From: JAMHWF01 sp035911095
GTDB taxonomy: Bacteria; Pseudomonadota; Gammaproteobacteria; Burkholderiales; Burkholderiaceae_C
DNA: 64,000 nt
Assembly: GCA_035911095.1 (NCBI GenBank)
Contig: JAMHWF010000076.1
Location: 17,604 to 81,603 of the forward strand
Reading direction: 5' to 3'
The translations under genes and the position numbers were made by a program. Each line of letters begins with the position of its first letter. Within the stretch, counting starts at the first letter, position 1. Below the pieces are notes generated by a model, which saw nothing but the letters and a program-made list of their open reading frames with translations, ran no database searches and was not told the DNA's origin. Below, one piece after another: positions 44,713-51,365 of this stretch.

Positions 44713-46214
44713 GCGCCCGCCGTCGCGCTGCGGCCGGAGGGGCGAAGGCGCTGCGGGCGCTCGGGGCCTTCGCGCTGGCCTGCGCCGCCTTCGGCGGCCC
44801 GACGGCGCAGGCGGCCGACGCGCCGCCGGCAGCCTGCCGCGAGCCCGGACTGCCGCACGAGGTGCGCTGCGGCAGCGTCTCGCGCCCGCTCGACCCGGCG
44901 CGGCCCGAGGGCGTGCAGATCCAGGTGCATTACGTGGTGGTGCCGGCGCTGGCGCGCCACCGCCTGCCCGACCCGGTCGTGCTGCTCGCCGGCGGGCCGG
45001 GGCAGAGCGCGATCGCACTCGCGCCGCAGGTGATGCCGCTCTTCTCGCGCCTGAACCAGCGGCGCGACGTGGTGTTCGTCGACCAACGCGGCACCGGCCG
45101 CTCGGCGCCGCTGGACTGCGAGGCGCCGGTCTTCCAGTCGCTCGAGGCGGCGGCGGACGCCGCGCACCAGCGGGCCGAGCTGCGCGCCTGCCGCGAGCGG
45201 CTGCAGGCCCTGCCCCATGGCGACCTGCGCCAGTACACGACGACGATCGCGATGGCCGACCTGGACGCGGTGCGGCGTGCGCTCGGCGTGGCGCAGATGA
45301 ACCTGGTCGGCGTGTCCTACGGCACGCGCGCCGCGCTCGAATACCTGCGGCAGTTCCCGCAGGCGGTGCGGCGCACGCTGCTCGACGGCGTCGCGCCGCC
45401 GGACATGGTGCTGCCGGAGAGCGCCTCGGCCGACGCGCAGGCGGTGTTCGACGCCCTGTTCGCCGCCTGCGCGCCGGGCATCGACGAGTCCTGCGCGCGC
45501 CGCCACCCGCGGCTGCGCGAGGACTGGGAGCGTCTGCTCGCGAGCCTGCCGCGCGAGGTGCAGGCGCGGCACCCGCTGACCGGCCGCGACGAGCGGTTCC
45601 TGCTCGACCGTGATGCGCTGCTGCAGGGCCTGCGCGGGCCGCTCTATGCGCCGGCGGTGGCGGCTGCACTGCCGCAGGCGATCGCGGACGCGGCGCAGGG
45701 CCGCTTCGGCGGGCTGCTCGGCCTGGCCAGCCTCGGCGTGCCGCGCGGCCCGGCGGCGCTGGCGGTCGGCCAGCACCTGTCGGTGATCTGCAGCGAGGAC
45801 CTGCCGCGTGCGCCGGCGCCGCCCGAGACGCCGGGGCGCGACTTCGGCGAGCAGATGCGGCGCCAGTACCGAGAGGCCTGCGACGACTGGCCGCGCGGCC
45901 GGGTGCCGGCCGCCTTCTACGAAATACCGTCGGCGCCGAGCCCGGTGCTGCTGATGGCCGGCACGCTCGACCCGGTGACGCCGCCGCGCCATGCCGAGCA
46001 TGCGGCGCAGGCGCTCGGATCCAAGGCCCGGCTGCGGGTCGTGCCGAACGCCGGCCACGGCCTGCTGATGCTGCCGTGCATGCGCGAGGTGCTGTGGGGC
46101 TTCGTCACGGCCGAGACGGAGGCCGGTGCGCTCGCCGTCGACGCTGACTGCGCGGCCGGGGTGCCGCGCCCGCCGGCTTTCGTGCCGCTGGGTGCCGAGG
46201 AGGCGCGGCCATGA
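44709..46214 (+). CDS. S33-family alpha/beta hydrolase, exported (tripeptidyl-aminopeptidase-like)
   Basis: The 501-residue protein starts at GTG 44709, overlapping the glutaredoxin-like stop (GTGA). Signal peptide ALRALGAFALACAAFGGPTA with cleavage near AQA. The domain has VVLLAGGPGQSAIAL, DQRGTGRSAPLDC (family signature), nucleophile Ser in LVGVSYGTRAALEY, and an acid/His pair in LDPVTPPRHAE and NAGHGLLM. The disulfide-rich lid is long, as in the bacterial tripeptidyl aminopeptidases. Its stop overlaps the NatA-like start, so it is in the exporter operon. Confidence 0.85.
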   Translation: MSARRRAAAGGAKALRALGAFALACAAFGGPTAQAADAPPAACREPGLPHEVRCGSVSRPLDPARPEGVQIQVHYVVVPALARHRLPDPVVLLAGGPGQSAIALAPQVMPLFSRLNQRRDVVFVDQRGTGRSAPLDCEAPVFQSLEAAADAAHQRAELRACRERLQALPHGDLRQYTTTIAMADLDAVRRALGVAQMNLVGVSYGTRAALEYLRQFPQAVRRTLLDGVAPPDMVLPESASADAQAVFDALFAACAPGIDESCARRHPRLREDWERLLASLPREVQARHPLTGRDERFLLDRDALLQGLRGPLYAPAVAAALPQAIADAAQGRFGGLLGLASLGVPRGPAALAVGQHLSVICSEDLPRAPAPPETPGRDFGEQMRRQYREACDDWPRGRVPAAFYEIPSAPSPVLLMAGTLDPVTPPRHAEHAAQALGSKARLRVVPNAGHGLLMLPCMREVLWGFVTAETEAGALAVDADCAAGVPRPPAFVPLGAEEARP

Positions 46215-47074
46215 TCCGCGCCGAAGGCTTGTCGAAGCGCTTCGTCACGGCCGGGGCCCCGGCGTCGGACGGGCGCCCGGCCACGGGCGTCGCGCGGCCC
46301 GCGCGGGGGCGTCGCATCCGGACGGTCGTGCAGGCGGTGGCCGACGTCAGCTTCGTCGCCCCGGATGGCGCGATCACCGGGCTGCTCGGCCCGAACGGTG
46401 CGGGCAAGACGACGACGCTGCGGATGGTCGCCGGCCTCGTCACCCCGGATGCCGGTCGGGTCGAGATCGACGGCATCGACGTCGCGCAGCGCCCGCGCCA
46501 GGCACTGGCGCGCATGGGCCTGCTCGGCGACGCGCGCGGGCTGTACCCGCGGCTGACCGCGCGCGAGAACATCGTCTACCACGGCGAGTTGCACGGCATG
46601 TCGCGCGAGGCGGCGCAGGCGCGCACCGAGGAGCTCGCGCGCCTGCTCGAGATGAGGCCGCTGCTCGAGCGACGGAGCGAGGGCTTCAGCCAGGGCGAGC
46701 GGATGAAGACCGCGCTGGCGCGGGCGCTGGTGCACGACCCGGCGACCGTGGTGCTCGACGAGCCGACCAACGGCCTCGATGTGCTCGCCACGCGCGCCCT
46801 GCGCGAGACCCTGCGCTGGCTGCGCACGCCAGCCGGCGGCGGCAAGTGCATCGTCTTCTCGACGCATGTGATGTCCGAGGTCGAGCGGCTGTGCGACGCG
46901 GTCTACATCGTGGCCGGCGGGCGCTCGGTCGCGCACGGACGGGTCGACGAGCTGGTGGCACGGGCCGGGGCGGCGGACTTCGAGGACGCCTTCGTTGCCT
47001 TCGCCTATGCGGGCGGCGCGGGGCAGGCGGCGCCCGGACCCGGCGCCGGCCCGGTCGAAGGGGCCGCCCGATGA
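46211..47074 (+). CDS. ABC-2-type transporter ATP-binding protein, NatA-like
   Basis: The 287-residue ATPase starts at ATG 46211. Walker A LLGPNGAGKTTTLRM, Walker B TVVLDEPTNGLD, signature FSQGERMKTALARAL and switch FSTHVMSEVE. A ~25-residue insert after the first strand (GAPASDGRPATGVARPARGR) is unusual. The family exports Na+ or drugs with NatB, or supports peptide/antibiotic export. It overlaps both neighbours (ATGA), so it forms one operon with the S33 hydrolase and the permease. Confidence 0.88.
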   Translation: MIRAEGLSKRFVTAGAPASDGRPATGVARPARGRRIRTVVQAVADVSFVAPDGAITGLLGPNGAGKTTTLRMVAGLVTPDAGRVEIDGIDVAQRPRQALARMGLLGDARGLYPRLTARENIVYHGELHGMSREAAQARTEELARLLEMRPLLERRSEGFSQGERMKTALARALVHDPATVVLDEPTNGLDVLATRALRETLRWLRTPAGGGKCIVFSTHVMSEVERLCDAVYIVAGGRSVAHGRVDELVARAGAADFEDAFVAFAYAGGAGQAAPGPGAGPVEGAAR

Positions 47075-48237
47075 TGCGCGCCGCCTGGGTCGCCTTCCGC
47101 AAGGAGCTCACCGACGCGCTGCGCGACCGGCGCACGCTCGCGATGGTGATCGTCTCGTCGGTGCTGCTGGGGCCGTTGCTGCTGGTCGCGCTGTCGGGGC
47201 TGATCGCCTCGTTCGAGGCCAGTGCCGAGTCGCGCGTGGTCTACCTGCGCGGCGCGGACGCGGCGCCGGGCCTGGTCAACTTCCTGCGCCGGCAGACGGT
47301 CGAGACGCGCGACGCGCCCGACGACTACGAGGCCCGGCTGCGCGACGGTCGCTTCGGCGACCCGGTGCTGGTCGTGCCGCCGGACTTCGAGGCGGCGCTG
47401 CTGCGGGGCGAGCAGCCGCGGCTGGAGTTGGTCGTCGACAGTGCGAACCGCGCCGCAGACGCTGGCGCCGGCCGGGTGGGCCGCCTGGTGCAAGGCTATG
47501 CGCAGGAGCGCGCCGCGCTCGAGCTGGCGCTGCGGGGCGTCTCGACCGGGGTGCTGCAGCCGCTCGACTGGGCCGAGCGCGACCTCGCGAGCACCGCGAG
47601 CCGCGCGATGCAGTTCACCGGCATGCTGCCGTTCTTCGTGATGATGGCGGTGCTCTACGGCGCGCTGTCGGCGGCGCTGGACACGACGGCCGGCGAGCGC
47701 GAACGCGGCTCGCTCGAGCCGCTGCTGGCGACGTCGGCGCCGTACGCCGCGATCGTCGCCGGCAAGTGGGGCGCGGTGGCGGCGATGGGCATGGGCGTGG
47801 CGGTGCTGAGCTCGCTGAGCTTCCTGCCCGCGCAATGGCTGCTGCGCAGCGACACGCTGCAGGCGATGTTCCAGTTCGGCCTGCGCGAGGCGGCGGGCTT
47901 CCTCGCGGTGCTGCTGCCCTTCGCGGCCGCGCTGTCGGCGGTGCTGATGGCGGTGGCGATCCGCTGCCGCAGCTTCAAGGAGGCGCAGGCGAGCACCACG
48001 CTGGTGGTGCTGGCGGTGTCGCTGACGCCGATGGTCTCAGTCTTCGGGGGGCGGGCCGAGCAGCCCTGGCAGCTGTGGGTGCCGGGCCTGGCCCAGAGCC
48101 AGCTGATGGCGCGGGTGCTGCGCGGCGAGGCGCTGGGCGTGGCACAGATCGCGCCGACGCTGGTGGTGTGCCTGCTGCTCAGCCTGCTCGGCGTCGCTTT
48201 CGTGGTGCGCGCCTTGCGGCCGGCCGCGGCGCGATGA
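47071..48237 (+). CDS. ABC-2-type transporter permease, NatB-like
   Basis: The 388-residue protein (MMRAAWVAFRKELTDALRDR) has an N-terminal membrane segment, a ~140-residue periplasmic domain, and five to six C-terminal membrane segments (MQFTGMLPFFVMMAVLYGAL, GKWGAVAAMGMGVAVLSSLS). This is the ABC2_membrane_3 layout of NatB/CcmB-type export permeases. It starts at ATG 47071, sharing ATGA with the ATPase gene. Substrate of the hydrolase-exporter set is unknown. Confidence 0.87.
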   Translation: MMRAAWVAFRKELTDALRDRRTLAMVIVSSVLLGPLLLVALSGLIASFEASAESRVVYLRGADAAPGLVNFLRRQTVETRDAPDDYEARLRDGRFGDPVLVVPPDFEAALLRGEQPRLELVVDSANRAADAGAGRVGRLVQGYAQERAALELALRGVSTGVLQPLDWAERDLASTASRAMQFTGMLPFFVMMAVLYGALSAALDTTAGERERGSLEPLLATSAPYAAIVAGKWGAVAAMGMGVAVLSSLSFLPAQWLLRSDTLQAMFQFGLREAAGFLAVLLPFAAALSAVLMAVAIRCRSFKEAQASTTLVVLAVSLTPMVSVFGGRAEQPWQLWVPGLAQSQLMARVLRGEALGVAQIAPTLVVCLLLSLLGVAFVVRALRPAAAR

Positions 48238-48305
48238 GCGGCCGCGGTTCAGCCACGGGCGCGGCAGGTGCCACCGGCGCGACCGGTGCGCAGGGGCGTC
48301 CGGTC

Positions 48306-48336
48306 CGGCCCGCCCGGCGGCGCGCTTGGCGGGCCG
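48306..48336. terminator. Candidate bidirectional terminator
   Basis: CGGCCCGCC and GGCGGGCCG form a perfect 9-bp stem with a 13-nt loop between two convergent genes (natB-like and the 126-residue hypothetical). No clear T-tract. Confidence 0.4.
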
Positions 48337-48337
48337 C

Positions 48338-48718
48338 TCAGTGCGCCCAGGCCTGGGCCTCGATCACCCGGTGGACCTCGTCCTGCCAGGGCAGGCCGTG
48401 GAGCACCTGGTTGAGCCGCGGCACTGCCTGCATCGGCGTCAAGACCTGGCCGGAGCCGTCGAGCAGCCACAGGTTGGTCACCAGCGCGAGCGGATCGGCC
48501 ATCGCGAGGACGCCCTGGGGGATCTGGATCCAGTCCCAGGCCACGCCGGCCGGGCCGTCCGGCCCGCGCGTGCCCCAGACCGTGTGGCCGCAGCACGGCA
48601 TCTCGACATCGCCGCGATTCAGCACGGCCGTGCCAAGGTGGACCAATTGGAGCCGGCGTGTGGCATCTGCCTGCCACAATACCGGCGGCCACGAAACGAC
48701 GCGCCAAGCTTCCGTCAT
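48338..48718 (-). CDS. Hypothetical protein (126 residues)
   Basis: Starts at ATG 48718 (MTEAWRVVSWPPVLWQADAT). Trp-rich soluble protein with LVHLGTAVLNRGDVEMPCCG and GVAWDWIQIPQGVLAMADPL. No domain recognised. Divergent from the LuxR solo with ~160 bases between, so it could share its control region. Confidence 0.6.
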   Translation of the reverse strand: MTEAWRVVSWPPVLWQADATRRLQLVHLGTAVLNRGDVEMPCCGHTVWGTRGPDGPAGVAWDWIQIPQGVLAMADPLALVTNLWLLDGSGQVLTPMQAVPRLNQVLHGLPWQDEVHRVIEAQAWAH

Positions 48719-48763
48719 GATGGGTTCGGGCAATGCCCGGTGGGATCGAGTTCACTGGAGTTT

Positions 48764-48806
48764 GCGGACTTTGAATCCGCTCGCCATCTGTCAACCCTGC
48801 CAGGGT
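48764..48806. promoter_or_regulatory. Two dyads in the divergent region upstream of the LuxR gene
   Basis: GCGGA-CTTTGAA-TCCGC (48764-48780) and the 13-bp palindrome ACCCTGCCAGGGT (48794-48806). The second shares CCTGCCAG with the half-site of known lux/las-type boxes. They lie 73-115 bases before the luxR ATG and could be targets of the regulator itself. Confidence 0.35.
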
Positions 48807-48878
48807 GAGCGTCCGTCGAGGGCGCCGTGGCTTGGCTGTGCCGATTCGCCGCCGCACGCGGCCGCGGCTTGACGCGCG

Positions 48879-49592
48879 ATGCTGCAGGGCGGGTTCACGT
48901 CGGTGCTCGAGGCGGGCAACCGGGACGAGTTGCGAGACGAGATCGTCCGCTTCGCCAGTGACCTCGGGTTCGGCACGGTCTGCGCGACGACGATCGTCGA
49001 GCGCCCGGGGGCGGACACCGAGTTCATCAGCGTCGACAACACGCCGGCGGGCTTCCTGGACATCTTCGACGACCCGCAGCTGATGCGTCGCGACCCTGTG
49101 CTGCAGCACTGCAAGCGCGCGAGCGTGCCGATCATCTGGGACCAGCAGACCTACACCGAACGCGGCCTGGGCGACATGTGGGAGGAGCAGGCCACCTACG
49201 GATTTCGCAACGGGATCGCGTTGGCGCTGCACCTGCCCGAAGGGCGTCACTTCATGATCGGCGTCGACCGCGACCAGCCGGTGCCGGCACACCGCGGGGA
49301 GCTCACCCGGGTCGTCGCTGACCTGCAGTTGTTCGCCGTGATCGCGCAGGAAGTCGCGATGCGTATCCTGCTGCCGGCGCGGGCGCAGCCGGAACTGCCG
49401 TCGCTGACCCCCCGTGAGCTCGAAAGCCTGCGCTGGACCATGGACGGGAAGACCGCTTGGGAGGTCGGGAAGATCCTCGGCATCAGCGAGAGAACTGCCA
49501 CACTGCACGTCAGCAACGCGATGCACAAGCTGGGCTGTGTCAACAAGCATCAAGCCGTGGTGAAGGCGTTGCGGCTCGGCCTGATCCGCTGA
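48879..49592 (+). CDS. LuxR-family quorum-sensing-type regulator (solo)
   Basis: The 237-residue protein has an N-terminal autoinducer-binding domain (~15-160) and a C-terminal LuxR HTH (LTPRELESLRWTMDGKTAWE, then VGKILGISERTATLHVSNAM). Key sites by TraR numbering: Asp70-Pro71 is kept (RRDPVLQH, D72-P73), Trp85 is kept (IIWDQ, W87), but Trp57 and Tyr61 are both Phe (F59 and F63 in AGFLDIFDD). No luxI homologue is in the window, hence a solo. It precedes the small peptide gene and its exporter in the same direction and is the obvious regulator. Confidence 0.87.
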   Translation: MLQGGFTSVLEAGNRDELRDEIVRFASDLGFGTVCATTIVERPGADTEFISVDNTPAGFLDIFDDPQLMRRDPVLQHCKRASVPIIWDQQTYTERGLGDMWEEQATYGFRNGIALALHLPEGRHFMIGVDRDQPVPAHRGELTRVVADLQLFAVIAQEVAMRILLPARAQPELPSLTPRELESLRWTMDGKTAWEVGKILGISERTATLHVSNAMHKLGCVNKHQAVVKALRLGLIR

Positions 49593-49615
49593 GGGGTCTG
49601 TGGCCATAGCATGAG

Positions 49616-49659
49616 GCTTGCCCAAAGGCAAGCTGTAGACCTTGACAGTTACCGGTCAA
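49616..49659 (+). promoter_or_regulatory. Hairpin and lux-box-like dyad between luxR and the peptide gene
   Basis: GCTTGCC-CAAA-GGCAAGC (49616-49633) is a perfect 7-bp stem with 4-nt loop, 23 bases after the luxR stop, a candidate terminator. It is followed by TTGACAGTTACCGGTCAA (49642-49659), an 18-bp dyad symmetric at 14 of 18 positions, with a TTGACA -35-like core, 67-85 bases before the peptide ATG. Placement fits a LuxR-activated promoter. No clear -10 was found. Confidence 0.45.
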
Positions 49660-49726
49660 TCGGCCGCCTGATGGAATGAGGCCAGTGCGATGAAACGCGC
49701 GCCCAACCACCCATCAGGAGTTCTGT

Positions 49727-49885
49727 ATGTCGAGCCGACTTGTTGCCGCCCTCCGTACTCTCGCGGGCCGCAAGGCAACATCCGCGCAAGCTGTTGCCGA
49801 GCGGCGTGATCTCCGTCCGGTGCCGACGGAGCAACTGGTTCAGGTCGGCGGCGGCAACAGCCTGCCGAAGCGCTACTGGGGTTGA
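49727..49885 (+). CDS. Double-glycine leader peptide precursor (predicted secreted nonapeptide)
   Basis: The 52-codon gene starts at ATG 49727 with AGGAG 7-11 bases upstream. It encodes MSSRLVAALRTLAGRKATSA then QAVAERRDLRPVPTEQLVQV and GGGNSLPKRYWG. LVQVGGG fits a double-glycine leader: for cleavage after Gly43 the key positions are Leu at -7 and Val at -4 with Gly-Gly at -2/-1. That leaves NSLPKRYWG, 9 residues (10 if cut one residue earlier). It sits directly before an HlyD adaptor and a C39-peptidase ABC transporter, which cleave and export such leaders. No lanthionine, radical-SAM or cyclase gene is nearby, so the product is probably unmodified. Role inferred: signal or microcin-like peptide. 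Confidence 0.75.
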   Translation: MSSRLVAALRTLAGRKATSAQAVAERRDLRPVPTEQLVQVGGGNSLPKRYWG

Positions 49886-50037
49886 GTTCTCGTCGCCGTT
49901 CGGCGATTCACACCCTGGCCTCGTAGCCGGGCCGGTTGAAGGACGTCGTTGGGACGATCCGTCGGGCATCGTGATCTGCTTCACAGAAGAGCAGGCACGG
50001 TGCCCGTTTTGCGTCGATTCGTGCGAGCCTCGGGCCC

Positions 50038-51312
50038 ATGGACGACCTCTTCCGCCGTGAGGCACTGGAGCACCAGCAGCGAGGCTGGCTAGGCGAAGTC
50101 CAGCTGATCCGTCCTCTCTCGACGACGCTGGCGACGCTTTTCATGATCGGCTGCGCGCTCGGCGTGGCCGCTTTTCTCGCCCTCACCGAATACACCCGCA
50201 AGGCGCGCGTGGTGGGCTACCTCGGCCCGGACACCGGCGTCCTGCGGCTCGTCGCACCGCAGCGCGCGACCGTGCAGGAGCGACGCGCCCGTGAGGGCGA
50301 CGAGGTGCGCCAGGGCGAGGTGCTGTTCGTGCTGCGTGTCGACCGCTCCACGCTCGACGGCGACACCGAGGCGAGCGTCCGGCGCAGTCTCGCTGCGCGT
50401 GAGCGCAGCCTGGCCGACGCGGCGCGTCAGCAGCAGGCGCTGCTCGAGGCGCAGCGCGCGGCGGTCGACCGCCGCCTCGCCGACCGCCGCAGCGAGATCT
50501 CGCAGATCGAGGCGGAGTCTGCCCTGCAACGCCAGCGCCTGGGGCTGGCGCAGGCCGCGCTGCGTCGCCTCGAGTCGCTGCAGTCGCAGCAGTTCATCTC
50601 CGAGGCGCAGGTGCAGGCGAAGGCCGAAGAAGTGATCGGCTTGCAGGCGGGCCTGCAAGGGCTCGAGCGCGAGCGCGCCGCACAGCTGCGCGAGATCGGC
50701 ACACTTGAATCCGAACGGCGTGAGCTGCCGCTACGCAGCCAGGTCGTGCAGGGCGAGATCGAGCGCGACCTCTCGGCGCTCGCGCAGGAGGCGGCCGAAA
50801 GCGACGCGCGTCACACGATCGTCGTGCGCGCGCCGCAAGATGGCCGGCTGACCGCGGTGATGGCCGAGCCGGGGCAAGCGGTCGACTCGAGCGTGGCGCT
50901 GGCCAGCCTGGTGCCGGACGGCGCCCAACTCGAGGCCTATCTCTTCGCGCCCTCGACCGCGGTCGGCTTCCTGCGCCCCGACCAGACGGTGCTGTTGCGC
51001 TACCAGGCCTTCCCGTACCAGAAGTTCGGTCACCAGACCGGGCATGTGCTGCGCGTGTCGCACACCCCGCTGCAGGCCGCCGAGCTGGCGAGCCTGCCGC
51101 TGCCCGGCGCCTTGTCCGGCGTCACGCTCGGCGCCGGTACCGAGCCGCTCTATCGCATCACGGTGGCACTCGACACGCAGACGGTGGCGGCCTTCGGCCA
51201 GCCGCAGGCGCTGGCGGCGGGCATGCAACTCGATGCCGACGTGCAGCTCGACCGGCGGCGGTTGATCGAATGGATCTTCGAGCCGCTGTTGAGCGTCGCC
51301 GGGCGCGTGTGA
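50038..51312 (+). CDS. HlyD-family membrane-fusion protein (peptide-export adaptor)
   Basis: The 424-residue protein starts at ATG 50038 (MDDLFRREALEHQQRGWLGE). One membrane span at ~33-52 (LATLFMIGCALGVAAFLALT) places the rest in the periplasm: barrel-sandwich hybrid parts (ARVVGYLGPDTGVLRLVAPQ and TIVVRAPQDGRLTAVMAEPG) around a long coiled coil (~110-265). This is the bacteriocin/peptide-type adaptor that bridges the ABC transporter to an outer-membrane TolC (none in this window). Follows the peptide gene by 152 bases and precedes the transporter by 53. Confidence 0.9.
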   Translation: MDDLFRREALEHQQRGWLGEVQLIRPLSTTLATLFMIGCALGVAAFLALTEYTRKARVVGYLGPDTGVLRLVAPQRATVQERRAREGDEVRQGEVLFVLRVDRSTLDGDTEASVRRSLAARERSLADAARQQQALLEAQRAAVDRRLADRRSEISQIEAESALQRQRLGLAQAALRRLESLQSQQFISEAQVQAKAEEVIGLQAGLQGLERERAAQLREIGTLESERRELPLRSQVVQGEIERDLSALAQEAAESDARHTIVVRAPQDGRLTAVMAEPGQAVDSSVALASLVPDGAQLEAYLFAPSTAVGFLRPDQTVLLRYQAFPYQKFGHQTGHVLRVSHTPLQAAELASLPLPGALSGVTLGAGTEPLYRITVALDTQTVAAFGQPQALAAGMQLDADVQLDRRRLIEWIFEPLLSVAGRV

Positions 51313-51365
51313 GCGGCTGGGATGTCTGAGGATTCGCCGCGCGGCAGCGTGCTGGTCGTGGCCCG

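Noticed and set aside
48764..48780. GCGGA-CTTTGAA-TCCGC looks like a tRNA-Gln(TTG) anticodon arm.
   Set aside because: No D-arm, T-arm or acceptor stem fits around it; treated as a simple dyad.
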